A stretch of DNA of 64,000 nucleotides, taken from NCBI RefSeq assembly GCF_000092285.1, contig NC_014100.1, positions 248,001-312,000 of the forward strand. The letters run 5' to 3'. The stretch is from Caulobacter segnis ATCC 21756 (GTDB taxonomy: Bacteria; Pseudomonadota; Alphaproteobacteria; Caulobacterales; Caulobacteraceae). The notes beneath the pieces were generated by a model. It saw only the letters and a list, made by a program, of their open reading frames with translations, was not told the DNA's origin and made no database searches. Positions within the stretch are counted from its first letter, which is position 1; every line of letters begins with the position of its first letter. Position numbers and translations under genes: made by a program. This document shows, in pieces, positions 53,705 to 62,182 of the stretch.

Positions 53705-54008
53705 TACTGATGAACGATACGTAATGATGCGGAAATGGCGGTGGGCGGGGCGACGGTGCTGACTTTGAGCGGGAGGAAAGGCGCGCGCGCTAAAGCCGCG
53801 CCCAGAGTGTGGTCTCTGGCGCTTGGCAACGGCTAGCGATGCGCGTATGCAGCCTCGGAACGGCCTTTTTCGGGGCGGGCTGCGTGTGACTTTGCGTCTT
53901 ATTGGACGCCGTCGCTTGCACGACCGCATCGGGGGGCTGTCATAAGCAAGTCGGCGCGGCGTGACATTGATCATCGTCAAATCGCCGCCGAAACGGGCCG
54001 TGAGGGAT
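53705..54008. other. Region between padR operator and ctaC
   Basis: No gene is supported. An FNR/FixK-type box lies at 53967-53980. The ctaC promoter must lie here; a sigma-like hexamer pair is not obvious. Confidence 0.5.
53967..53980 (+). promoter_or_regulatory. Candidate FNR/FixK box upstream of ctaC
   Basis: TTGAT-CATC-GTCAA matches the FNR/FixK consensus TTGAY-N4-RTCAA in all ten defined positions. It lies 29 bp upstream of the ctaC ATG. The position, close to the start, suggests repression of the aa3 oxidase under low oxygen, as FixK does in related bacteria. One short site can occur by chance. Confidence 0.5.
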
Positions 54009-54926
54009 ATGAAGGCGCAATTTTCGGGGATTCGGCGGGTCTTGACGGGCGCCAGCGCGCTCGCCGCCAGTGTCGTTTTCGCGGGGCACGCCCTCGCCGA
54101 GGATCTGATGGGGCAGCCGACGCCGGGGGCGATCGATCTGCAACCCGCCGCGTCGGAGCTGAAGCACCACGCGATCTGGTTCCACAATGTGATCCTGTTG
54201 CCGATCATCACGGCCATCACCCTGCTGGTGCTGGGCCTGCTGATCTGGATCATCGTCCGCTACAACAAGAAGGCGAACCCGGTTCCGGCCAAGTTCAGCC
54301 ACAACACCACCGTCGAGGTCATCTGGACCCTGGTGCCGGTGCTGATCCTGATGGTCATCGCCATCTTCTCGTTCCGGCTGCTGTTCCACTACAACGACAT
54401 GCCCAAGCCCTACATGACCGTGAAGGCCACGGGCTATCAGTGGTACTGGGGCTACGAATATCCCGACCAGAAGATCAGCGAGATCGTGTCGCTGCCGCTC
54501 ACCAAGGAGCAGGCCGACGCCAAGAAGGTCCCGTATCTGCTGGCCGCCGACAACGCGATGGTCGTGCCGGTGGGCAAGGTCGTCCGCGTGCAGGTCACCG
54601 GCGCCGACGTCATCCACGCCTTCGCCCTGCCGGCGTTCGGCCTGAAGACGGACGCGATTCCCGGCCGCCTGAACGAAACCTGGTTCAAGGCCGAGAAGAC
54701 CGGCGTGTTCTACGGTCAGTGCTCGGAGCTGTGCGGCGTCGACCACGCCAACATGCCGATCGAGATCCAGGTGGTGACGCAGGCTCAGTTCGACGCCTGG
54801 GTGAAGTCGAAGACGGCGCCGCCGGCTCCGGCCGCCGCCCCGGCTGAAGCCGCTCCCGCCGCCGCGACCCCGGCCGCCGCTCCCGCTTCCGCTCCGGCCG
54901 CGGCGCCCGCCGCGCCGGCGGCTTAA
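54009..54926 (+). CDS. ctaC: Cytochrome c oxidase subunit II
   Basis: 305 residues. A signal peptide (LTGASALAASVVFAGHALA), two transmembrane helices (IWFHNVILLPIITAITLLVLGLLIWIIV and the next) and a periplasmic cupredoxin domain with the CuA site in YGQCSELCGVDHANM, which takes electrons from cytochrome c. The last 40 residues are an Ala/Pro tail. The start at MKAQFSG (54009) fits the signal peptide; a GTG 48 bases upstream lies just before the FNR-like box. Confidence 0.96.
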   Translation: MKAQFSGIRRVLTGASALAASVVFAGHALAEDLMGQPTPGAIDLQPAASELKHHAIWFHNVILLPIITAITLLVLGLLIWIIVRYNKKANPVPAKFSHNTTVEVIWTLVPVLILMVIAIFSFRLLFHYNDMPKPYMTVKATGYQWYWGYEYPDQKISEIVSLPLTKEQADAKKVPYLLAADNAMVVPVGKVVRVQVTGADVIHAFALPAFGLKTDAIPGRLNETWFKAEKTGVFYGQCSELCGVDHANMPIEIQVVTQAQFDAWVKSKTAPPAPAAAPAEAAPAAATPAAAPASAPAAAPAAPAA

Positions 54927-54948
54927 GATACTCGCAGGATAAAGTCCG

Positions 54949-56610
54949 ATGGCTCACGCCGCTGACATCGACCACCACGACGGCCACGACGCCGATCACA
55001 AGCCGCCCTTCTTCGCCCGCTGGTTCTTCTCGACGAACCACAAGGACATCGGCACGCTGTACATCCTGTTCGCCATCATGGCGGGCATCGTCGGCGGCGC
55101 CCTGTCGGGCCTGATTCGCTGGGAGCTGATGGAGCCGGGCATCCAGGTGTTCTCCGACACCGGTCTGCTGGCCCAGCTGGGCGTCTTCAAAGGCAAGCAC
55201 GGCTACAACGCCGTGGTCACCGCCCACGCCCTGATCATGATCTTCTTCATGGTCATGCCCGCCATGATCGGCGGCTTCGGCAACTGGTTCGTGCCGATCA
55301 TGATCGGCGCGCCGGACATGGCCTTCCCGCGGATGAACAACATCTCGTTCTGGCTGCTGGTCGCCGCCTGGATCCTGCTCTGCGTGTCGATGTTCGTCGA
55401 CGGCGGCCCGGGCCACGGCTTCGGCGGCGGCTGGACGATCTATCCGCCGCTGTCGACGATCGGCCACAAGGGTCCGGCCATGGACCTGGCGATCCTGTCG
55501 CTCCACCTGGCCGGCGCTTCGTCGATCCTGGGCGCGATCAACTTCATCACCACGATCTTCAACATGCGCGCGCCGGGCATGACCCTGCACCGCATGCCGC
55601 TGTTCGCCTGGTCGGTGCTGATCACCGCCTTCCTGCTGTTGCTGTCGCTGCCCGTGCTGGCCGGCGCCATCACCATGCTGCTGACCGACCGTAACTTCGG
55701 CACCCACTTCTTCGACCCGGCCGCCGGCGGCGACCCCGTCATGTTCCAGCACCTGTTCTGGTTCTTCGGCCACCCGGAAGTGTACATCCTGATCCTGCCG
55801 GGCTTCGGCATCATCAGCCACATCGTCTCGACCTTCTCCAAGAAGCCGGTCTTCGGCTACCTGGCGATGGCCTACGCGATGGTCGCCATCGGCTTCGTCG
55901 GCTTCGTCGTGTGGGCGCACCACATGTACACCGTCGGCATGAGCATCAACCTGCGCGCCTACTTCGTGGCCGCGACGATGATCATCGCCGTCCCGACCGG
56001 CGTGAAGATCTTCAGCTGGATCGCCACGATGTGGGGCGGCTCGCTGGACTTCAAGACGCCGATGCTCTGGGCGATCGGCTTCATCTTCCTGTTCACGGTC
56101 GGCGGCGTCACCGGCGTCGTCCTGTCGAACGCCGGCATCGACTACAGCCTGCACGACACCTACTACGTGGTGGCGCACTTCCACTACGTGCTGTCACTGG
56201 GCGCGGTCTTCGCCATCTTCGCGGGCTTCTACTACTGGTTCGAGAAGATGTGGGGCGTGAAGTACAACGAGTTCCTCGGCGCGGCCCACTTCTGGGTGAT
56301 GTTCGTCGGCGTGAACCTGGTGTTCTTCCCGCAGCACTTCCTGGGCCTGCAGGGCATGCCGCGTCGCTACATCGACTATCCGGAAGCCTTCGCGAAGTGG
56401 AACTACGTCTCGTCGGTGGGCTACATGATCACCGTCGTCGGCGTGGGCATCTTCATGCTGGTGCTGATCGAGGCGGCGATCCGTCGCCGCAAGGCCGAGG
56501 CCAACCCGTGGGGCGAAGGCGCCACCACGCTGGAATGGACCCTGTCCTCGCCGCCGCCGTTCCACCAGTTCAGCGAACCGCCGGTGATCAAGGCGGACGA
56601 CCACCACTAA
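54949..56610 (+). CDS. ctaD: Cytochrome c oxidase subunit I
   Basis: 553 residues, 12 helices; holds heme a and the heme a3-CuB site where O2 is reduced. The CuB ligand region is [20 protein letters not shown] and the conserved [29 protein letters not shown] follows. The Glu of the proton D-channel is in HPEV with the partner sequence. Standard aa3-type oxidase A1. The N-terminus is His/Asp-rich ([16 protein letters not shown]). Confidence 0.98.
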   Translation: MAHAADIDHHDGHDADHKPPFFARWFFSTNHKDIGTLYILFAIMAGIVGGALSGLIRWELMEPGIQVFSDTGLLAQLGVFKGKHGYNAVVTAHALIMIFFMVMPAMIGGFGNWFVPIMIGAPDMAFPRMNNISFWLLVAAWILLCVSMFVDGGPGHGFGGGWTIYPPLSTIGHKGPAMDLAILSLHLAGASSILGAINFITTIFNMRAPGMTLHRMPLFAWSVLITAFLLLLSLPVLAGAITMLLTDRNFGTHFFDPAAGGDPVMFQHLFWFFGHPEVYILILPGFGIISHIVSTFSKKPVFGYLAMAYAMVAIGFVGFVVWAHHMYTVGMSINLRAYFVAATMIIAVPTGVKIFSWIATMWGGSLDFKTPMLWAIGFIFLFTVGGVTGVVLSNAGIDYSLHDTYYVVAHFHYVLSLGAVFAIFAGFYYWFEKMWGVKYNEFLGAAHFWVMFVGVNLVFFPQHFLGLQGMPRRYIDYPEAFAKWNYVSSVGYMITVVGVGIFMLVLIEAAIRRRKAEANPWGEGATTLEWTLSSPPPFHQFSEPPVIKADDHH

Positions 56611-56637
56611 GGGGGACGTCCGGACTGGACCAAGCGG

Positions 56638-56680
56638 GGGCGCGGTCGGGATCCGAACAGGATCCGGGCCGCGCCCTTCG
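56638..56680 (+). terminator. Strong hairpin between ctaD and ctaB
   Basis: GGGCGCGG pairs with CCGCGCCC (8 bp) and an inner GGATCC/GGATCC stem closes a 5-nt loop. Only TTCG follows, so it is likelier to be a partial terminator or mRNA processing element that lowers ctaB and downstream expression relative to ctaC-ctaD. Confidence 0.55.
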
Positions 56681-56719
56681 CCCATCGAGCGAGACAGACA
56701 AGCTCCGTACAGAACACCA

Positions 56720-57733
56720 ATGAAGACCGCCGCCATGACCCCGGAAACCGCCTCGACCCCGACGGCGGACACCTCGCAAGCCGCGCGCTGGCAGGATTAT
56801 TTCCAGCTGATGAAGCCGCGCGTCATGTCGCTGGTGGTGTTCACCGGTCTTACGGGGCTGCTGGCGGCTCGCGCGCCGATCCATCCGATCCTCGGCGCGG
56901 TGGCGGTGCTGTGCATCGCGATCGGGGCCGGCGCCTCGGGCGCCCTGAACATGTGGTACGACGCCGACATCGACCAGCAGATGCGCCGGACGCGCGGCCG
57001 CCCGGTTCCCGCCGGCAAGGTCAAGGGCGAGGAGGCCGCCTCGCTGGGCGTTGTCCTCAGCCTCCTGTCGGTGATGTTCCTGGGTTTCGCGATCAACTGG
57101 TTCGCGGCGGGCCTGCTGGCCTTCACCATTGTCTTCTACGCCGTCGTCTACACGATGTGGCTCAAGCGCTGGACGGCGCAGAACATCGTGATCGGCGGCC
57201 TGGCCGGCGCCCTGCCGCCCGCGATCGGGTGGGCCGCGGCCACGGGCCATGCGCCGCTGAACGCCTGGCTGATGGTCGCCATCATCTTCTTCTGGACGCC
57301 GCCGCACTTCTGGGCGCTGTCGCTGTACGTCACCACCGACTACGCCAAGGCTGGCGTGCCGATGCTGCCGGTGGTCAAAGGCGCGCGCGAGACCCGCAAG
57401 CAGATCCTGCTCTATAGCCTGGTCTTTGTCCCGATCTGCCTCGCCCCGGTCCTGACGGGCCTGGGCGGGCCGTTCTACCTGGCCGTGGCGGCCTTGGGCG
57501 GGGCGGTGTTCCTGCTCCTGGCCGCGCGGGTCTTCGCCAGCAAGGCCGGCGACGCGGCCGATCCGCGCGTGGCCGACCGGGCGCTCTACGAGGTCACCGA
57601 GGACGAGCGCGCCGCCGGGGCGAAAGCCGCCCGCAACCTGTTCGCCTTCTCGATTCTTTACCTGTTCGCCTTGTTCGCCGCCCTGCTGGGCGAGGCCGTG
57701 ATGGGCGTGCGGGCGCTGGAGCTTCTGAAGTGA
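56720..57733 (+). CDS. ctaB: Protoheme IX farnesyltransferase (heme O synthase)
   Basis: 337 residues, nine helices. It adds farnesyl to heme b to give heme O, a precursor of heme a. The two Asp-rich motifs are in NMWYDADIDQQMRRTRGRPVPAGKV and the second DYAKAGVPMLPVVKGARETRKQILLYS. Both the first ATG (56720) and one five codons in are possible; no ribosome binding site is clear. Confidence 0.95.
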   Translation: MKTAAMTPETASTPTADTSQAARWQDYFQLMKPRVMSLVVFTGLTGLLAARAPIHPILGAVAVLCIAIGAGASGALNMWYDADIDQQMRRTRGRPVPAGKVKGEEAASLGVVLSLLSVMFLGFAINWFAAGLLAFTIVFYAVVYTMWLKRWTAQNIVIGGLAGALPPAIGWAAATGHAPLNAWLMVAIIFFWTPPHFWALSLYVTTDYAKAGVPMLPVVKGARETRKQILLYSLVFVPICLAPVLTGLGGPFYLAVAALGGAVFLLLAARVFASKAGDAADPRVADRALYEVTEDERAAGAKAARNLFAFSILYLFALFAALLGEAVMGVRALELLK

Positions 57734-57888
57734 ACAAGTCGATCGACACGAACGCGGAAAAGCAGGCCGCCAAGAAGGCGCGCGATGGTCGCAACATCGC
57801 CATCGGCCTGGGCCTGGCGGCGTTCGTCGTCCTGGTGTTCGTGGTCACCCTGGTGAGGCTGAGCGGCAATGTCCATCCGCACCCCTAA
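57730..57888 (+). CDS. CoxF-like small membrane protein of the oxidase operon
   Basis: 52 residues from GTG 57730, which overlaps the ctaB TGA (AAGTGA). MNKSIDTNAEKQAAKKARDG is a basic, polar N-terminus; RNIAIGLGLAAFVVLVFVVTLVRL is one membrane helix. Position between ctaB and ctaG, size and layout match the small CoxF-type protein in alphaproteobacterial oxidase operons. Its last 20 bases overlap the ctaG start in another frame, so it is translationally tied to ctaG. It is too short for many gene finders. Confidence 0.85.
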   Translation: MNKSIDTNAEKQAAKKARDGRNIAIGLGLAAFVVLVFVVTLVRLSGNVHPHP

Positions 57889-58543
57889 GGCGCCCCCAAA
57901 AGCCCCCAAGGGGCCGCTGACCCCTCAGGAGGCCATGGCCCGCCGCAACGGCCGCGTGGCGCTGATCTGCGCGGCGACCTTCTTCGGCATGGTCGGCGCC
58001 GCCTACGCGGCCGTGCCGCTCTACAAGCTATTCTGCCAGGTCACCGGTTTCGACGGCACGGTCCGCAAGGCCGAGGTCGCGCCGACCCGGATCCTCGACC
58101 GCAAGGTGACCATCCGCTTCGACGCCAACATCCGTGAGCTGCCCTGGAAGTTCCAGACCATGCAGGCCAGCCAGGACGTTCGCATCGGCGATACGGGTCT
58201 GGCCTTCTTCAAGGTCACCAATCCCACCGACAAGCCGATCACCGGCCGCGCCCTGTACAATGTGGTGCCGGAGTCGGCGGGCCCGTATTTCCAGAAGCTG
58301 GAGTGCTTCTGCTTCACCAGCCAGACGATCCAGCCCCACCAGACGGTGGAGTTCCCGGTCGTCTATTTCGTGGATCCCCAATTCGCGGACGATCCCGAGA
58401 CCAAGGGCAAGAACGAGATCACGCTCAGCTACACATTCTTCCCGGCCGTCGATGACGGCAAAGGCAAGACGGGCCAAGTCGCGGCCGCGACAACGCCCCG
58501 CATCGTCGAACCCCTTGGCGGCGCGCCGTCGAGAGGGCTATAG
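57869..58543 (+). CDS. ctaG: Cytochrome c oxidase assembly protein CtaG (Cox11)
   Basis: 224 residues. Membrane anchor (GRVALICAATFFGMVGAAYAAVPLYKLFCQ) followed by a periplasmic immunoglobulin-like domain that gives Cu to CuB of subunit I. The copper-binding CFCF motif is in KLECFCFTSQTIQPHQTVEFPVVYFVDP. It starts inside the coxF-like gene by 20 bases. The N-terminus is Pro-rich and cytoplasmic. Confidence 0.95.
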   Translation: MSIRTPKAPPKAPKGPLTPQEAMARRNGRVALICAATFFGMVGAAYAAVPLYKLFCQVTGFDGTVRKAEVAPTRILDRKVTIRFDANIRELPWKFQTMQASQDVRIGDTGLAFFKVTNPTDKPITGRALYNVVPESAGPYFQKLECFCFTSQTIQPHQTVEFPVVYFVDPQFADDPETKGKNEITLSYTFFPAVDDGKGKTGQVAAATTPRIVEPLGGAPSRGL

Positions 58544-58612
58544 GATTCAACGAGATCGCGGCGCGGGGGGACCAGCGACCGTGTTCAGAGGGATATAAGG
58601 GTTAGCAGCAAC

Positions 58613-59485
58613 ATGGCCGGCGCCGTCAAACACGACTACCACATCCTTCCGCCCAGCCCCTGGCCGTTCGTCGGCTCGATGGCGGCTACGGTCATGGCCA
58701 TCGGCCTGATCGGCTGGATCAAGGGCGGCGTCCTGGGCATCGACAAGGGCAACTGGGCGATCTTCGCCGCGGGTCTGGCCGGCGTGCTCTACACGATGTT
58801 CGGCTGGTGGGCCGACGTGGCCAAGGAAGCCAAGGCCGGCGACCACACCCCGGTCGTCTCGATCGGCCTGCGCTACGGCATGATCCTGTTCATCGCTTCG
58901 GAAGTGATGTTCTTCGTGGCGTGGTTCTGGATGTTCTTCGAGATGGCGCTGTTCCACGAGCACCGCACGCTCTCGTCGATCGAGGAAGTCCGCACCGCAT
59001 GGGCCACCTGGCCGCCCGCCGGCGTCGAGACCGTCTCGGCCTGGCACCTGCCGCTGGTCAACACCCTGACCCTGCTGCTGTCCGGCACGACCGTGACCTG
59101 GGCGCACCACGCCCTGCAGGTCGGCGACCGCAAGGGCGCCAAGTGGGGCCTGATCCTGACCATCCTGCTCGGCGCGCTGTTCACGACCATCCAGGTCTAT
59201 GAATACGCCCATATCAACCACGAGCAGCTCTTCTACTCCGAAGCCGCCGCCAATTCGGGCCTCTATGGCTCGACCTTCTTCCTGGCCACGGGCTTCCACG
59301 GCTTCCACGTGTTCGTCGGCACGATCTTCCTGATCGTCTGCCTGATCCGCCTGATGAACGGCGCCTTCACGCCCAAGCAGCACTTCGGCTTCGAAGCAGC
59401 GGCCTGGTACTGGCACTTCGTGGACGTCGTCTGGCTGTTCCTGTTCGCCTTCATCTACGTGATCTTCGGGGCCTCGGCCCACTAA
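58613..59485 (+). CDS. ctaE: Cytochrome c oxidase subunit III
   Basis: 290 residues, seven helices. MAGAVKHDYHILPPSPWPFVGSM is the conserved start; the signature block is LYGSTFFLATGFHGFHVFVGTIFLIVCLIRL and the C-terminal AAWYWHFVDVVWLFLFAFIY. It stabilises the oxidase and helps proton uptake. A strong terminator follows. Confidence 0.97.
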   Translation: MAGAVKHDYHILPPSPWPFVGSMAATVMAIGLIGWIKGGVLGIDKGNWAIFAAGLAGVLYTMFGWWADVAKEAKAGDHTPVVSIGLRYGMILFIASEVMFFVAWFWMFFEMALFHEHRTLSSIEEVRTAWATWPPAGVETVSAWHLPLVNTLTLLLSGTTVTWAHHALQVGDRKGAKWGLILTILLGALFTTIQVYEYAHINHEQLFYSEAAANSGLYGSTFFLATGFHGFHVFVGTIFLIVCLIRLMNGAFTPKQHFGFEAAAWYWHFVDVVWLFLFAFIYVIFGASAH

Positions 59486-59502
59486 GGTCATAAGATCTCA
59501 AG

Positions 59503-59543
59503 GGGCCCGGAACGCCGACCAGCGTTCCGGGCCCTTTTCGTTT
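59503..59543 (+). terminator. Intrinsic terminator after ctaE
   Basis: Perfect 13-bp arms GGGCCCGGAACGC and GCGTTCCGGGCCC around a 6-nt loop, followed by TTTTCGTTTC. It separates ctaC-E from the DUF983-surf1 genes. Confidence 0.9.
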
Positions 59544-59555
59544 CGGGAGGTCCTC

Positions 59556-59918
59556 GTGACCAAGACCAACCCCTACGCCGCCGGCGCGCGCGGCCTCTGC
59601 CCCCACTGCGGCGAGGGTTATCTGTTCGACGGCTTCCTGAAGGTGGCCCCGACTTGCGAGGCCTGCGGTTTCGAACTGGGCAAGTACGAGACCGGCGACG
59701 GCGCGGCGACCTTCGTGATCCTGATCGCCGGGACGGTCTGCGCCTTCGGGGCGCTGTTCTCGATGTTCGCCTGGAACTGGCCGGTCTGGCTGCTGCTGGT
59801 CGTCTGGCTGCCGGCGGTGCTGGTCATCACGCTCGGCCTGATGCGACCGGCCAAGGGCCTGATGGTCGCCGCCCAAGTCGCTCAGAAGGCCTCCGAGGCG
59901 GGGCGTGGCGATGTCTGA
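59556..59918 (+). CDS. DUF983 zinc-ribbon membrane protein
   Basis: 120 residues from GTG 59556. A zinc ribbon (CPHCGEGYLFDGFLKVAPTCEACGFELGKY) is followed by two transmembrane helices (FVILIAGTVCAFGALFSMFAW and LLLVVWLPAVLVITLGLM). DUF983 genes lie between ctaE and surf1 in many alphaproteobacteria, so a role in oxidase biogenesis is likely, though unproven. The end overlaps surf1 by eight bases. Confidence 0.88.
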   Translation: MTKTNPYAAGARGLCPHCGEGYLFDGFLKVAPTCEACGFELGKYETGDGAATFVILIAGTVCAFGALFSMFAWNWPVWLLLVVWLPAVLVITLGLMRPAKGLMVAAQVAQKASEAGRGDV

Positions 59919-60600
59919 TGTCCGGCCCAAGAAGAAGGATGGCTTTCCCGTCGGCCTGACGATCGCCACGGCGGTCTCGTTCGCCATCCTTTGCGGCCTG
60001 GGCGCCTGGCAGCTCCAGCGCCTGCATTGGAAGGAGGGCGTTCTCGCCCGGATCGAGGCGCTGAAGACGGCGCCGGCCATGCCGCTGGTCCAGGTGCTGA
60101 CCGAAAAGGCGCATCCCGAAGACCTGGCCTGGACCCGGGTCAGCGTCGATTGCGGCGACGTCGCTGGCGAGCCTCTCCCGCTGGTCTATGGCGTCCGCGA
60201 CGGAGACGTCGTCTGGCGCGCCCAGGCCCCCTGCGCGGTGCTGGCGGGCCCCTACAACATGATCCTGGTGGACCGAGGGCTCGTCCCGGCCCTCAGCGGC
60301 CAGGTCGCGCCGCCCCCAAGATCCTTCGCGCCGCCGCGTCGGGTGGTCGGGGTGCTGACCCCCATCGGCCAATTGGGCGGCGATCGCGCCAACGTCTTCG
60401 CGCGTTTCCCCGGCCGCAAGCCCGCGCCCCTCGTGCTGATGGCCGAGGCCGAGACCCCCGCGCCCACCGGAATCACGCCCGCGCCGCTTCCGGCAGAAAT
60501 TTCCAATCGGCACCTCGAATACGCCCTGACGTGGTTTGGTCTTGCCGTAACCCTGCTGTTTATCTATGCCGCCATGCTCTGGCGAAGAGTGAGACCCTGA
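59911..60600 (+). CDS. surf1: SURF1 family oxidase assembly factor
   Basis: 229 residues with the family architecture of two membrane helices (TIATAVSFAILCGLGAWQLQRLHWK and LTWFGLAVTLLFIYAAMLW) around a periplasmic loop. GAWQLQRL and NRHLEYALTWFGLA are SURF1 hallmarks. It helps deliver heme a to subunit I. ATG 59911 lies within the DUF983 stop region; a GTG two codons upstream is possible. The stop overlaps thrC (TGATG). Confidence 0.93.
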   Translation: MSDVRPKKKDGFPVGLTIATAVSFAILCGLGAWQLQRLHWKEGVLARIEALKTAPAMPLVQVLTEKAHPEDLAWTRVSVDCGDVAGEPLPLVYGVRDGDVVWRAQAPCAVLAGPYNMILVDRGLVPALSGQVAPPPRSFAPPRRVVGVLTPIGQLGGDRANVFARFPGRKPAPLVLMAEAETPAPTGITPAPLPAEISNRHLEYALTWFGLAVTLLFIYAAMLWRRVRP

Positions 60601-61998
60601 TGCGTTACGTGTCGACCCGCGGGCAGTCCGCGCCCATCGGCTTCCTGGATGCGGTGCTGGCCGGCCTGGCCCCCGACGGCGGCCTGTACGTGCCGTCCGA
60701 ATGGCCGAGCTTCCGGTCGTCGGAAATCGCGGCCTTCGCCGGCAAGTCCTACGCCGAGGTCGCGACCGCCGTGGTCGGCAAGTTCGTCGGCGACGACATC
60801 CCCAAGGAAGACCTGGCCCAGATGTGCGAGGAGGCCTACGCCACCTTCGCCCACACCGCCGTCGTTCCCTTGAAGCAGCTGGGCCCCAACCGCTTCCTGC
60901 TGGAGCTGTTCCACGGCCCGACCCTGGCCTTCAAAGATGTCGCGATGCAGCTGCTGGGCCGCCTCTACGACTACGTGCTCGAGCGCCAGTCGCGGAAGAT
61001 GACCATCATCTGCGCGACCTCGGGGCGACACCGGCGGCGCGGCCGTCGAAGCGTTCCGCGGCCGCAAGAACGCCCGCATCGTCGCGCTCTTCCCGGAAGG
61101 CCGGATCAGCGCCGTGCAGCGCCGGTTCATGACGACGGCGACCGACGCCAACGTCGCCTGCGTCTCGATCCTGGGCTCGTTCGACGACTGCCAGGCGATT
61201 GTCAAGCAGGCCTTCCAGGACGACCAGTTCCGCCACGGCGTCGACCTGTCGGGCGTCAACTCGATCAACTGGGCCCGGATCGCCGCCCAGAGCGTCTACT
61301 ACTTCACCGCCGCCGTCGCTCTCGGCGCGCCCGCGCGCGAAGTGGCGTTCGTGGTGCCCACGGGGAATTTCGGCGACGCCTACGCGGCCTATGTCGCCAA
61401 GAAGCTGGGCCTGCCGATCCACTCGATCACGGCGGCGACCAACTCCAACGACATCCTGGCCCGCGCCTTCGAGACGGGCCGCTACGCGCGCGGCGCGGTG
61501 GCCGCGACCCAGAGCCCGGCCATGGACATCCAGGTCGCCAGCAATTTCGAGCGCCTCTATTTCGAAGCCGTGCGCCGCGACGCGGTCGAGACCGAGCGCG
61601 CCTTCCGCGCCTTCGCCGACACGGGCCTCCTGGACATCCCGCCGGCCGCCCACGCCTGGATGCGCGAGTTGTTCCGCGGCGCGTCGGTGAGCGAGGCCGA
61701 CACCGCCAAGACCATGCTCTCGACGCTGAACGAGACCGGCGAGATCGTCGATCCGCACACCGCCGTCGGCCTGGCGGCCGCCCGCGGCGTCGACGCCAAG
61801 CCGTCGGTTCCAGTCGTGGTGCTGTCGACCGCCCATCCGGCCAAGTTCCCCGAAGCGGTCGAGGCCGCCATCGGCGTCCCGCCAGTCACGCCGCGCGCCA
61901 CGCCCGACCTCTCCAAGAAGCCGGAGAAGTTCGAGCGCCTGCCCGCCGACGGTGCGGCCGTGAAGGCCTTCGTGCGCACCTTCGCGGCGACGACCTGA
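60600..61998 (+). pseudogene. thrC: Threonine synthase, interrupted by a 1-base frameshift
   Basis: About 465 residues if intact. It makes threonine from O-phosphohomoserine with PLP. The 5' part starts MRYVSTRGQSAPIGF and carries the PLP lysine in TLAFKD (Lys112). After MTIICATSG the frame fails; the 3' part resumes in another frame (FMTTATDANVACVSILGSF to VKAFVRTFAATT). Deleting one G of the GGGG at 61022-61025 joins ATSG to DTGGAAVEAF and restores a normal enzyme, including PTGNFGDAYAAYVAKK. Threonine synthesis would fail if this is real, so sequencing error is the better guess. Confidence 0.9.
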
Positions 61999-62007
61999 CT
62001 TTTCTAC

Positions 62008-62169
62008 TCTCTCGCGAAGCGGGGGAGGGGGACCGGCCCCCGGGTCGCGCTATGCGCGCCCGAGGACCGGCTCCGCTGGTGGAGGGGGCGCTTTCGGCCT
62101 ATATGAACGCCCCCTCCGTCTCGCTGCGTATCCGCAGCGATCCACCTCCCCCGTTTCACGGGTGAGGAA
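62008..62169. repeat. Paired inverted GC-rich intergenic repeat (REP/BIME-like), copy 3
   Basis: Two inverted units of about 60 bp, one starting at GAAGCGGGGGAGG and one ending at CACCTCCCCCGTTTCACGGG, between thrC and the M16 protease gene. Unlike copy 2 it lies between co-directional genes. Same family as 6315-6443 and 43567-43700. Confidence 0.75.
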
Positions 62170-62182
62170 AACAATGAGCTGA

